Shown piece by piece: positions 14,969 through 22,949 of a stretch of DNA of 50,120 bases; positions within the stretch are counted from its first letter, which is position 1; each line of letters starts with the position of its first letter. The notes under the pieces are model-generated. The model did no database searches. It saw nothing but the letters and a program-made list of their open reading frames with translations, and was not told where the DNA came from. The DNA is taken from contig JAQUZL010000001.1 of the NCBI GenBank assembly GCA_028691385.1, forward strand, positions 1 to 50,120. Direction: 5' to 3'. The translations under genes were made by a program, and so were the position numbers. This stretch comes from Oscillospiraceae bacterium. Lineage in GTDB: Bacteria; Bacillota; Clostridia; Oscillospirales; Oscillospiraceae.

Positions 14969-16759
14969 TCAGGACTCGGACGGCGTTTGGCGGTGGCCCT
15001 TGCCGCCACGATGGCCGCGGCGGGCGCGGCGCGGCGCGTCCTCCTGCGCCGGAAGCGCGGCCTTGGCGGCTTTGGCGGCCTTTTCCGGCGGCTGCTTGAT
15101 GGGCGCGCTGCGATGGGCGGAAACGCCGCCCACGGGCTTATCCGGGTTGCGCGGGGTATACTTGGGCGGACGCGGCGGCTCCTCGGTCATCGCGTTGTTG
15201 GAAAACACATAGGGATTTGCCACGGTGTAGGTCTTGGTGACGAAGCGGCGCGGGTGCGCGGAAAGCAGCCGCGCGGTGGCGTCCATAATCTGATCGCCTG
15301 CCAGCGGATCCGGCTTGGCGCGCTCTTCAATTTTGGAGTCGTCAAAATGCAGCGTGGAGAACTTCTCGTCATAGGGCGCACGCGCGGGTTTGGTGCGGAC
15401 GCGCACGGGGTCGGCGGATTTTTCCACCTTCCGCACGGGGTCTGCGGCCTTTGGCGCCTTGGGCGCAGCGGCGCGTGCGGGCGCAGGTTCCGGCGCGGCC
15501 TTGGGCGTCTGCGCAGGGCGCGCGGGACGCTTGCGCGCAGCGGATTCCTGCCGCGCGGGCGCGGCAGGTTCGGTGCGGCCGTGGCGCGCCTTGGCGGCGC
15601 GGGCGGCCGGGCGGGTTTCCGGCGGATGCTCCATGGGGAACGGATGCACCTCCACCACCGGGATGGGCTTGCCGATCAGCTTTTCAATGCCGCGCAGATT
15701 ATCCTTTTCCGCCGTTTCGCAAAAGGCCACTGCGGTGCCCTCGTGACCGGCGCGGCCGGTACGGCCGATGCGGTGCACATAGGTTTCCGGCACCTCGGGC
15801 AGGTCATAGTTGAACACGTGGGACAGCTCTTCAATATCAATGCCGCGCGCGGCGATGTCGGTGGCCACCAGCACACGGATTTTTCCGGCCTTAAAGTCGG
15901 CAAGCGCAGCTTGCCGCGCAGTCTGCGACTTGTTGCCGTGGATGGCGGCGGCGGGAATGCCCTGCCGGCAAAGCCCCTCGGCGATGCGGTTAGCGCCGTG
16001 CTTGGTGCGGGAAAAGACCAGCGCGTTGTGCACGCCCAGCTGATCCACCAGATGGCACAGCAGCTTCAGCTTGTTGGCCTTGTCCACATAGTAGAGCGTC
16101 TGCTCGATGCGCTCCACCGGCGAGGACACCGGGTCAACGGCGATATGCACCGGGTCGTGCAGCAGGGATTCGACCAGCTGGGTGATCTCCGGCGGCATGG
16201 TGGCGGAGAAAAACAGCGTCTGCTTTTTCTCCGGTACGATTTGAAGAATCCGGCGCACGTCATGGATAAAGCCCATGTCCAGCATCCGGTCTGCCTCGTC
16301 CAGCACGAGGATTTCCACCTTGCCGAGATCCAGCAGTCCCTGTCCGTGCAGATCCAGCAGCCGCCCCGGTGTTGCCACCAGAATATCCGAGCCGCGCCGC
16401 AGCGCGTCCACCTGCGGATTTTGGCCGACGCCGCCGAAAATCACGGTCGAGCGCAGCGGGAGATTTTCGCCGTAGGCGCAAAAGCTCTCCTGAATCTGGA
16501 TGGCAAGCTCTCTTGTGGGGGTGACCACCAGCGCGCGCACGGGGCGCGGCTTCCGGATGGGTACGCCTGCAAGGCGCTGCAAAATGGGCGCAGCAAAGGC
16601 GCAGGTCTTGCCTGTGCCGGTCTGCGCGAGGCCCAGCACGTCGCGTCCGGCCAGCACCGGCCCAATTGCGCCGGTCTGGATGGGGGTCGGGACGGTGTAG
16701 CCCTGGCGCTGAAGCGCCTTCAGAATCGGGCCGGTAAGGCCCAGTTGCTCAAATGTCAT
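14969..16759 (-). CDS. DEAD-box RNA helicase (RhlE/CshA-like)
   Basis: ATP-dependent RNA helicase of 596 residues. The two RecA-like domains fill residues 1 to about 370 and show the Q motif (TPIQTGAI), Walker A AQTGTGKT near 45-52, PTRELAIQIQ, TPGRLLDL, VLDEADRMLDMGF, FFSATMP, ATDIAARGID and HRIGRTGRAG. The remaining 220 residues are an Ala/Pro/Arg/Lys-rich, low-complexity tail ending in RRGHRGGKGHRQ, as in cold-shock or degradosome-type helicases. Such tails bind RNA or partner proteins. The family role is ribosome assembly or mRNA turnover, consistent with the adjacent pnp. The precise subfamily is uncertain. Confidence 0.95.
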   Translation of the reverse strand: MTFEQLGLTGPILKALQRQGYTVPTPIQTGAIGPVLAGRDVLGLAQTGTGKTCAFAAPILQRLAGVPIRKPRPVRALVVTPTRELAIQIQESFCAYGENLPLRSTVIFGGVGQNPQVDALRRGSDILVATPGRLLDLHGQGLLDLGKVEILVLDEADRMLDMGFIHDVRRILQIVPEKKQTLFFSATMPPEITQLVESLLHDPVHIAVDPVSSPVERIEQTLYYVDKANKLKLLCHLVDQLGVHNALVFSRTKHGANRIAEGLCRQGIPAAAIHGNKSQTARQAALADFKAGKIRVLVATDIAARGIDIEELSHVFNYDLPEVPETYVHRIGRTGRAGHEGTAVAFCETAEKDNLRGIEKLIGKPIPVVEVHPFPMEHPPETRPAARAAKARHGRTEPAAPARQESAARKRPARPAQTPKAAPEPAPARAAAPKAPKAADPVRKVEKSADPVRVRTKPARAPYDEKFSTLHFDDSKIEERAKPDPLAGDQIMDATARLLSAHPRRFVTKTYTVANPYVFSNNAMTEEPPRPPKYTPRNPDKPVGGVSAHRSAPIKQPPEKAAKAAKAALPAQEDAPRRARRGHRGGKGHRQTPSES

Positions 16760-17003
16760 GAAAAACTCACTTTCTATTTCTTACGCGGCCAAGCCGCTGA
16801 TTTGTAACAATACTTTATTTTAACACATTTTCAGCAAAACTGCCACATGAAAAAAGATTGCGCCAAAAAGAATCATCCAATGCATCCTAAAAATCAAAAA
16901 TTTTGTGCAAATATCGGACAATTATGGGAAAAAGCAGGGGAAATACTTGCATTTTGTACAATTTGTTGAGGAAAGAAATGCAAATTTTATCCTGCTTTTA
17001 CAC

Positions 17004-17032
17004 TTGGCTTTCCGGTGCGCAAAAGTTATAAT
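17004..17032 (+). promoter_or_regulatory. Sigma-A promoter of the transhydrogenase operon
   Basis: TTGGCT (17004-17009), a 17-bp spacer and consensus TATAAT (17027-17032) lie 51 bp before the first gene, at the end of an AT-rich stretch of about 200 bp. That stretch also holds the helicase leader on the other strand. Confidence 0.7.
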
Positions 17033-17082
17033 GCAGGTATTAGACTGGGATATTTGGAAGCTGTCATACAGAAAGTGAGGAA

Positions 17083-17586
17083 ATGAACATGGATTGCACT
17101 TGCCAAACGGTCAACAGTGACCTGTCGCTGTTGGAGCCGGTGCTCCGGGAATATGCGGAGGTTCCCGGCAGCTTGATTACCATCTTGCAGCATGCGCAGG
17201 AAACTTACGGGTATTTGCCCATTGATGTGATTTATCACGTCGCCGCGCGTACCGGCAGCACGCCGGCCAAGGTACTGGGCGTTGCGACCTTTTATACGCA
17301 ATTCCGGCTCAAACCGGTGGGAAAGTACTTAATCATGCTGTGCCAGGGCACGGCGTGCCACGTGAACGGCTCACAGAAAATCGAAAAAACCATTCAGGAA
17401 GAACTGGGTATCTCGGACGGTGAAACAACGCCCGACGGCCTTTTTACATTGAAAAATGTGGCCTGCCTCGGCTGCTGCAGCCTGTCGCCGGTGATGATGA
17501 TTAACGGCGAAACCTATGGCACGCTGACGCCGAGCAAGACGCTGGAGATTCTGCGGGGTCTGAAAAAAGAGGTGGAAAAAGCATGA
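17083..17586 (+). CDS. stnA: NuoE-like [2Fe-2S] subunit of electron-bifurcating transhydrogenase
   Basis: Thioredoxin-like [2Fe-2S] protein of the NuoE/HydC/HndA family, 167 residues. The N-terminal helical part ends in LGVATFYTQFRLKPVGK. The four cluster cysteines lie in CQGTACHVNG and LGCCSLSPVMMING. An ATG with a nearby GTGAGGAAATG leader begins the gene, and its end overlaps the NuoF-like gene by 4 bp (ATGA junction). With the next two genes it matches the three-subunit Sporomusa-type Nfn transhydrogenase rather than a hydrogenase, since no [FeFe]-hydrogenase subunit follows. The gene symbol is assigned by architecture. Confidence 0.8.
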   Translation: MNMDCTCQTVNSDLSLLEPVLREYAEVPGSLITILQHAQETYGYLPIDVIYHVAARTGSTPAKVLGVATFYTQFRLKPVGKYLIMLCQGTACHVNGSQKIEKTIQEELGISDGETTPDGLFTLKNVACLGCCSLSPVMMINGETYGTLTPSKTLEILRGLKKEVEKA

Positions 17587-19334
17587 AAATTGTCATTGGA
17601 GAGGGCAGCTGCGGCATCGCGGCCGGCGCTGCCAAGGTATATAGCGCGCTGCAGTCGCGCATCACTGCGCAGGACGAAATTACCCTTGGCGTCACGGGCT
17701 GCATCGGCATGTGCTATCTTGAGCCGATCGTGGATCTTTATTATGAGGACGGCAAGCTGGCGCACCGCCTGGTGCGCGTCAGCCCCAGCGACGCGGACGC
17801 TATTTTGGACGCGGTGCGCGCAGGCGATGCTTCCGGCATCGAAAAGCTGATCATCACCAAAGCTGACGAGGGCTTCCTCAGCCAGCAGACAAGAATCGTG
17901 CTGCGCCACTGCGGCGTGATTGACCCTACCAGCATCGACGCCTATCTGGTGGAGGACGGCTACAAGGCCGTGGAAAAGGTGTTTGCCACCATGACCCCCG
18001 AGCAGGTCATCGAGGAAATCAAGGTTTCCGGCCTTGCCGGCCGCGGCGGCGCGGGCTTCCCCACCTGGTTCAAGTGGAATGCCGCACGCAGCGCCAAGGG
18101 CGAAACCAAGTATCTCATCTGCAACGCGGACGAGGGCGACCCCGGCGCGTTCATGGATCGCGCGGTCATCGAGTCCGACCCCCACAGCCTGATTGAGGGC
18201 ATGCTCATCGGCGCTTACGCCATCGGCGCGCACGAGGCGGTGGTCTACGTCCGCGCAGAGTACCCGCTGGCCATTGTGCGTCTGGAGGAAGCCTTCCGGC
18301 AGGCGCGGGCGCGCGGCTACATCGGCAAAAACATTCTCGGCTCCGGCTTTGACTGTGAGTTCCGCATCAAGGCGGGCGCGGGCGCGTTTGTCTGTGGCGA
18401 GGAAACCGCGCTCATCGAGTCTTTGGAGGGCAAGCGCGGCATGCCGCGGCTCAAGCCGCCGTTCCCGGCCAACTGCGGCTATAATCAGCTGCCGTCCAAT
18501 ATCAATAACGTGGAAACCTTTGCAAACGTCGCATGGATTATCCTGAACGGCGGCGCGGCCTATGCCAAGATGGGCACCGAGAATAGCAAGGGCACCAAGG
18601 TTTTTGCCCTGACCGGTAAGATTAACCGCGGCGGTCTGGTGGAGATCCCCATGGGCAAAACCCTGCGCGAGGTCATCTTCGACATCGGCGGCGGCATCCG
18701 CGACGGCAAGCAGTTCAAGGCAGTCCAGATGGGCGGCCCGTCCGGCGGCTGCATCCCGGCAAGCCTGCTCGACACGGTCATCGACTATAAGGCGCTGGGC
18801 GCAACCGGCGCAATCATGGGCTCGGGCGGCATGGTCGTCATGGACGAGACCACCTGCATGGTGGGCATGGCGCGGTTCTTTCTGGATTTCACGACCAAGG
18901 AGTCCTGCGGCAAGTGCGTGCACTGCCGCCTTGGCACGAAGCGCCTGTTTGAGATTTTGACCCGGATCGTGGAGGGCGAGGGCAAGCCCGGCGATATTGC
19001 GCTGCTTGAGGAGCTGTGCACCACCGTCAAGGACGCCGCGCTGTGCGGCCTTGGCCAGACCGCGCCGAACCCGGTGCTCACCACCATCCGTTATTTCCGC
19101 GACGAGTATGAGGCGCACATCGCCGGGCGCTGCCCGGCAGGCGAGTGCAACGCACTGGTGCGCTATGATATTGTGGAAGACAAGTGCAAGGGATGCACGG
19201 CCTGCGTCCGCGTCTGCCCGGTGAAAGCCATTACCGGCGCGATCAAGCAGCCCCATTCCATCGACCAGAATCTCTGCATCAAGTGCGGCAGCTGCCTGAC
19301 CGCCTGCAAATTTGATGCAGTCGTGAAAGCGTAA
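17583..19334 (+). CDS. stnB: NuoF-like FMN/NAD(H)-binding subunit of electron-bifurcating transhydrogenase
   Basis: Flavoprotein of the NuoF/HydB/HndC family, 583 residues. The N-terminus is a thioredoxin-like [2Fe-2S] domain (cysteines in GEGSCGIAAGA and VTGCIGMCYLEP). Then come the FMN and NADH pocket (GRGGAGFPTWFKW, CNADEGDPGAFMDR), the NuoF-type cluster site SCGKCVHCRLGT near 440, and a C-terminal two-[4Fe-4S] ferredoxin (CKGCTACVRVCPVKA, CIKCGSCLTACKFDA). The extra N- and C-terminal cluster domains are typical of bifurcating enzymes, not of respiratory complex I. It is predicted to exchange electrons between NAD(H), FMN and ferredoxin. A GGAGGGG site and 13 bp separate it from the next subunit. 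Confidence 0.85.
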   Translation: MKIVIGEGSCGIAAGAAKVYSALQSRITAQDEITLGVTGCIGMCYLEPIVDLYYEDGKLAHRLVRVSPSDADAILDAVRAGDASGIEKLIITKADEGFLSQQTRIVLRHCGVIDPTSIDAYLVEDGYKAVEKVFATMTPEQVIEEIKVSGLAGRGGAGFPTWFKWNAARSAKGETKYLICNADEGDPGAFMDRAVIESDPHSLIEGMLIGAYAIGAHEAVVYVRAEYPLAIVRLEEAFRQARARGYIGKNILGSGFDCEFRIKAGAGAFVCGEETALIESLEGKRGMPRLKPPFPANCGYNQLPSNINNVETFANVAWIILNGGAAYAKMGTENSKGTKVFALTGKINRGGLVEIPMGKTLREVIFDIGGGIRDGKQFKAVQMGGPSGGCIPASLLDTVIDYKALGATGAIMGSGGMVVMDETTCMVGMARFFLDFTTKESCGKCVHCRLGTKRLFEILTRIVEGEGKPGDIALLEELCTTVKDAALCGLGQTAPNPVLTTIRYFRDEYEAHIAGRCPAGECNALVRYDIVEDKCKGCTACVRVCPVKAITGAIKQPHSIDQNLCIKCGSCLTACKFDAVVKA

Positions 19335-19347
19335 GGAGGGGACGAAG

Positions 19348-21387
19348 ATGAGCGAAATTACACTGACGATCAACGGAAAAACGTGCGCCGGCCACCAGGG
19401 CGATTCGATTCTGCATATTGCCCAGGCCAACGGTATCACCATTCCGAATCTTTGCGCCCATGAAGCGGTTGCCCGTTATGGCGCCTGCGGCATGTGCGTG
19501 GTTGAAGTTGCTGGCAATCCCAAGCTGGTTCGTTCCTGCTCCATCGACGCGGCCGACGGCATGGTCATCCAAACCAATACCGCGCGCACCCTGCAGGCAC
19601 GCAAAATCGCCATGGAGCTGCTGATGAGCGACCATGAGGGCGACTGCGTCGCGCCGTGCTCGCTGAGCTGCCCGGCCGGCACCGACTGCCAGGGCTATGT
19701 CAAGCAGATCGCCCTGGGCGACGACCGCAAGGCGGTGGAGATCATCAAGCAGAAGCTGCCGCTGCCGGCGTCGATTGGCCGGGTCTGCCCGCATCCGTGC
19801 GAGAAGGACTGCCGCCGCCAGTATGCCGAGCAGGCTGTCTCCATTGCGATGCTCAAGCAGTTTGCGGCGGACAACGACCTTGCCTCGGCGGAGCCTTACC
19901 GCGCGGCGCTTGCCGCGCCCACCGGGAAAACGGTCGGCGTCATCGGCGGCGGCCCCGGCGGCTTGACAGCGGCATACTTTTTGGCGCTGGCAGGTCACAG
20001 CGTGACCATCTATGACGCCATGCCCAAGATGGGCGGCATGCTGCGCTACGGCATCCCCGAGTACCGCCTGCCGAAAAAGGTGCTGGACAGCGAAATCGCC
20101 GCCATCGCCGCTATGGGCGTTACCATGAAAAATGACGTCAAAATCGGCAAGGATGTGGCCTTTGACGACCTTCGCAAGGCGCATGACGCGACCTTGGTCG
20201 CCATTGGCGCGTGGAAATCCAGCGCCATCGGCTGCGTGGGCGAAGAATTGCCGGGCGTTTTGGGCGGCATCGACTTTTTGCGCGCGGTCGCGCTGGGCGG
20301 CAAGCCGGATATCGGCAAGCGCGTGGCCGTCGTGGGCGGCGGCAACACCGCCATGGACGCGTGCCGCACGGCGGTGCGTCTGGGCGCGGAAGAAGTCTAT
20401 GTGGTCTATCGCCGCACCCGCAACGAAATGCCCGCCGAGGACGTTGAGATCACCGAGGCGATGGAAGAGGGCGTCACGTTCAAGTTCCTGACCAACCCCG
20501 CCGAAATCATCGGCAAGGATGGCCGCGCGGCGGCTGTCAAGCTGCAGGTCATGGAGCTGGGCGAACCGGACGCATCCGGCCGCCGCTCGCCGGTGCCGGT
20601 CAAGGACAAGTTCGAATATCTGGACGTGGACACCGTCATCGGCGCCATCGGTCAGAAGGTCAGCCCCATCGGCTTTGAAGAAATCGCGTTGAACAGCCGC
20701 GGTATCATTGCGGCGGACGAGCACACCTATCGCACCTCGCTCGAGGGCGTCTTTGCCGTCGGCGACGCCACCAATAAGGGCGCATCCATCGCCATCGAAG
20801 CCATCGGCGAGGCCAACCGCGCCGCCGGCGTCATCGACTCCTATCTCAAGGGCGCGATGGCGGCATTTGCCGAGCCGTTCGTTTCCGAGCGTGCGGTGAC
20901 CGATGCGGTCAAGGCCATGATTGCCGAAAAGCCGAAGGCGGCGCGCGCGACGATGCCGCAGCGCGCACCGGAAGCGCGCAAGCATGACTTTGCCGAGATC
21001 AATCTGGGCCTGGCCGAGGAGGTGGCACGCGCCGAGGCGAAGCGCTGCCTGGAGTGCGGCTGCCACGATTACCACGACTGCAAGCTCATCGAGTGCGCCA
21101 ACCTGCAGGAGATTCATCCAGAGCGCGTGGCGGGCGAAAAGCACGAGGGCTACGTGGAGCAGGCGCTGGGTTGCATTGAGCGCAACCAGAACAAGTGCAT
21201 CCTGTGCAACCTGTGCGTGCGCACCTGTGACGAGGTGGCGGGCAAGGCCATTTTGGGTCTGGTGGGACGCGGCTTCAAGACCGTGATCCGGCCGGAGTTC
21301 CACGATCCTGCCGTCATCGCGGACTGCGCAAACTGCCACAAGTGTGCCGATGCCTGCCCCACGGGCGCGCTGAAGATTTTGAAATAA
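19348..21387 (+). CDS. stnC: NfnB/GltD-like FAD subunit with N-terminal [2Fe-2S] and C-terminal [4Fe-4S] domains
   Basis: A 679-residue fusion. The N-terminal [2Fe-2S] ferredoxin/NuoG-like domain contains YGACGMCVVEV. Next is the GltD/NfnB core: CSLSCPAGTDCQGYV and CPHPCEKDCRRQ clusters, the FAD Rossmann motif VIGGGPGGLTAAYF near 195, and the second dinucleotide motif VAVVGGGNTAMDACR near 330 followed by VYRRTRNEMPAED. The C-terminus carries ferredoxin clusters (CILCNLCVRTC, CANCHKCADACPTGA). No H-cluster motifs are present, so it is not a hydrogenase. The GltD-type second site suggests NADP(H). Together with the two preceding genes this predicts NAD(H)/NADP(H)/ferredoxin bifurcation in the cytoplasm. 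Confidence 0.85.
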   Translation: MSEITLTINGKTCAGHQGDSILHIAQANGITIPNLCAHEAVARYGACGMCVVEVAGNPKLVRSCSIDAADGMVIQTNTARTLQARKIAMELLMSDHEGDCVAPCSLSCPAGTDCQGYVKQIALGDDRKAVEIIKQKLPLPASIGRVCPHPCEKDCRRQYAEQAVSIAMLKQFAADNDLASAEPYRAALAAPTGKTVGVIGGGPGGLTAAYFLALAGHSVTIYDAMPKMGGMLRYGIPEYRLPKKVLDSEIAAIAAMGVTMKNDVKIGKDVAFDDLRKAHDATLVAIGAWKSSAIGCVGEELPGVLGGIDFLRAVALGGKPDIGKRVAVVGGGNTAMDACRTAVRLGAEEVYVVYRRTRNEMPAEDVEITEAMEEGVTFKFLTNPAEIIGKDGRAAAVKLQVMELGEPDASGRRSPVPVKDKFEYLDVDTVIGAIGQKVSPIGFEEIALNSRGIIAADEHTYRTSLEGVFAVGDATNKGASIAIEAIGEANRAAGVIDSYLKGAMAAFAEPFVSERAVTDAVKAMIAEKPKAARATMPQRAPEARKHDFAEINLGLAEEVARAEAKRCLECGCHDYHDCKLIECANLQEIHPERVAGEKHEGYVEQALGCIERNQNKCILCNLCVRTCDEVAGKAILGLVGRGFKTVIRPEFHDPAVIADCANCHKCADACPTGALKILK

Positions 21388-21432
21388 TCTCGCCCGGGCG
21401 CGCGTGCCGCGCCAAGGGAAAAGGAGCGACCC

Positions 21433-21627
21433 ATGCACCATCAGCGAAAAATCACCTACTGGATCATTGCGCTCATCTGCTTTGCATTTGGCGTCAGCGA
21501 TTTCCTGCAGGCGTCCGTGGCGTCCAATCCCACCGGCGGCAGCCTGACACTGCTGCTGGCGGCGGCGTGGATGGTGTTCGGCGCGCGCGAAATCTGGTTT
21601 TTCATCAAGGATCATAAACGCAAATAA
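21433..21627 (+). CDS. Small two-helix membrane protein, unknown function
   Basis: A 64-residue product begins at ATG 21433, preceded by AAAAGGAGCGACCC. It has a basic N-terminus and two hydrophobic segments (about 9-27 and 38-57), and ends in DHKRK. It lies 45 bp after the transhydrogenase operon and before a terminator, so it is probably its last gene. I do not recognise the family. Start signals and position make it likely real. Confidence 0.65.
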   Translation: MHHQRKITYWIIALICFAFGVSDFLQASVASNPTGGSLTLLLAAAWMVFGAREIWFFIKDHKRK

Positions 21628-21664
21628 AAAACGGCCGCCGCAGCTGGGCTGCGGTGGCCGTTTT
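21627..21664 (+). terminator. Terminator of the transhydrogenase operon
   Basis: AAACGGCCGCCGCAG pairs with CTGCGGTGGCCGTTT through one G-U. The loop is short and T-rich sequence follows. It begins at the stop codon of the small membrane protein gene. Confidence 0.85.
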
Positions 21665-21746
21665 ACGCCAGAATTTGAGGTTGCAAAGCGCAGCCCGGTG
21701 TGACATAATAATAAACATAAAACCCAACACCCGTAAAGGAGAACGC

Positions 21747-22214
21747 ATGAAAAAATTTTTGAAAATCGGATGTCTGGCGCTCTCGGTCGCGCTGATGGCG
21801 GCAATGCTGACCGGCTGCGGCATCTTCCATAAGATTTATTTTTACGTCGATGGTGAGCAGTACTGCTATATCTGGGGCAGACAGGGCGCAACCATGAAGG
21901 ACGTGGATACCCCGACGCAGGAGGGCTATACCTTTAGCGGTTGGTTTGAGGACGAGGCGCTGACGATTCCCTATGAGTGGCCGGAAAAAATGCCGGAAGA
22001 GGACGGCAGCCTGTATGGCTCGCTGATTCCCAACGATCAGGTGAAAGAGGATACCGGCACCAAGGTGTTTCAGGACGAACAGCCGGAGCAGGCGCCGGAA
22101 ACGGTGACCGAGCCGACGGAGCAGACGCCGGAAGAACCCGTGGAGGAGCCTGCAGAGGAACCCCCCGAGGAGAAGAAGCCGAGCATTCTGGACATTGAGA
22201 ACGGCTTGCAGTGA
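21747..22214 (+). CDS. Lipoprotein with InlB-type repeat and Pro/Glu-rich tail
   Basis: A 155-residue precursor starts at ATG 21747 after AAAGGAGAACGC. The signal peptide ends in a lipobox (AAMLTGC, cysteine near 25), so the mature protein is predicted to be lipid-anchored outside the membrane. Residues about 35-75 resemble one Listeria-Bacteroides (InlB B) repeat with the pattern TPTQEGYTFSGWFED. The last 55 residues are a flexible stretch of PEE/EEP-type repeats (TEPTEQTPEEPVEEPAEEPP). Function is unknown; a surface adhesin or spacer is possible. No neighbouring gene explains it. Confidence 0.75.
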   Translation: MKKFLKIGCLALSVALMAAMLTGCGIFHKIYFYVDGEQYCYIWGRQGATMKDVDTPTQEGYTFSGWFEDEALTIPYEWPEKMPEEDGSLYGSLIPNDQVKEDTGTKVFQDEQPEQAPETVTEPTEQTPEEPVEEPAEEPPEEKKPSILDIENGLQ

Positions 22215-22221
22215 TGAAATA

Positions 22222-22250
22222 TGTGGTCGGCGTCTTTGACGCCGACCACA
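22222..22250 (+). terminator. Strong GC-rich hairpin after the lipoprotein gene
   Basis: TGTGGTCGGCGTC-TTT-GACGCCGACCACA is a perfect 13-bp stem 7 bp after the stop codon. No T-run follows. It may be an mRNA 3' stabiliser or a weak terminator before the next small gene. Confidence 0.55.
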
Positions 22251-22285
22251 CGGTATGCACGCGAAAACAGGAAAGGACGTGCCGC

Positions 22286-22456
22286 ATGAACCGAAAATCG
22301 GAACAGATTCTTGCCACAGCGCTGCTGTTTCTGGGACTGCTGGTGCTTGGCGTGGTCGTGGTTCAGGCCATCCCGTTTAACTATCTGGAAGCGGGAATTT
22401 TGTACCTTGCCGGCGTGATTGGCGCGGGCTTGTACTGGGTCGGAAGAGATCGTTAA
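22286..22456 (+). CDS. Small two-helix membrane protein, unknown function
   Basis: A 56-residue product begins at ATG 22286 after GGAAAGGACGTGCCGC. A longer frame from 22211 would begin inside the preceding hairpin and is less likely. Two hydrophobic stretches (about 9-28 and 33-50) end in YWVGRDR. It lies between the lipoprotein gene and the tRNA cluster. No family is recognised. The 190 bp between it and the tRNA-Tyr gene hold only the tRNA terminator and nothing else I can identify. Confidence 0.5.
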   Translation: MNRKSEQILATALLFLGLLVLGVVVVQAIPFNYLEAGILYLAGVIGAGLYWVGRDR

Positions 22457-22611
22457 ACGGATTACCGGGCATTTTATATGGCAAAGAAGCGGCGCTGCGA
22501 TTGCATTGCGCGGCGCAACTGATTTTCGCGGTGGATTCGCGCTTGCGGCGCAAGCCGGCACGCGGCCAAGCGCCGACGCTCCATCCGCTTTCCAATGGCC
22601 GATGGCAGGGC

Positions 22612-22646
22612 AAAAAAAGAAGCTGAGATGCAGTTGCATCTCAGCT
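22612..22646 (-). terminator. Terminator of the tRNA operon
   Basis: On the minus strand AAGCTGAGATGCA pairs perfectly with TGCATCTCAGCTT over about 12 bp, followed by CTTTTTTTG. It immediately follows the CCA end of tRNA-Tyr. Confidence 0.92.
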
Positions 22647-22731
22647 TGGTGGGGGAAGGTGGATTCGAACCACCGAAGGCATAGCCAGCAGATTTACAGT
22701 CTGTCCCCTTTGGCCACTCGGGAATTCCCCC
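22647..22731 (-). tRNA. tRNA-Tyr (anticodon GTA)
   Basis: Acceptor stem GGGGGAA/TTCCCCC with discriminator A and an encoded CCA. The anticodon loop is CTGTAAA (GTA). A long variable arm is present, as expected for bacterial tRNA-Tyr, and the T-arm is GGTGGTTCGAATCCACC. Total length is 85 nt including CCA. It is the second gene of a two-tRNA operon. Confidence 0.95.
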
Positions 22732-22754
22732 ATATGAACTTTTTTGATCTGTAA

Positions 22755-22830
22755 TGGAGCTGGTAGACGGACTCGAACCCCCGACCTGCTGATTACAAAT
22801 CAGCTGCTCTACCAACTGAGCTATACCAGC
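22755..22830 (-). tRNA. tRNA-Thr (anticodon TGT)
   Basis: Acceptor stem GCTGGTA/TACCAGC, D-arm AGCTCAGTTGGTAGAGC, anticodon stem-loop CTGATTTGTAATCAG (TGT), and T-arm GGGGGTTCGAGTCCGTC. It has discriminator T and an encoded CCA, and is 76 nt long. It is the first gene of the operon, 24 bp before tRNA-Tyr. Confidence 0.95.
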
Positions 22831-22847
22831 ACTCAAGAGCGAGATTA

Positions 22848-22876
22848 ATTATATCGCGAGAATTGCAAATTGTCAA
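22848..22876 (-). promoter_or_regulatory. Consensus sigma-A promoter of the tRNA operon
   Basis: The minus strand reads TTGACA, 17 bp, TATAAT, a perfect match in both hexamers. It lies 17 bp upstream of tRNA-Thr, as expected for a stable-RNA promoter. Confidence 0.92.
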
Positions 22877-22896
22877 GACAAAAAACACATTTTTTT

Positions 22897-22931
22897 GCGA
22901 ATTAAAATTCGCGGTTCGGCAAGCGCCGAAC
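22897..22931 (+). promoter_or_regulatory. Two adjacent leader hairpins before gldA
   Basis: GCGAATT-AA-AATTCGC is followed 1 bp later by GTTCGGC-AAGC-GCCGAAC, both perfect 7-bp stems. They end 6 bp before the GAAAGGGG ribosome-binding site of the dehydrogenase. Their role is unknown. Confidence 0.45.
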
Positions 22932-22949
22932 GGAAAGGGGAACAAACCG

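Noticed and set aside
17083..21387. Electron-bifurcating [FeFe]-hydrogenase (HydABC/Hnd)
   Set aside because: NuoE- and NuoF-like subunits fit, but the third subunit has a GltD/NfnB core and none of the H-cluster motifs.
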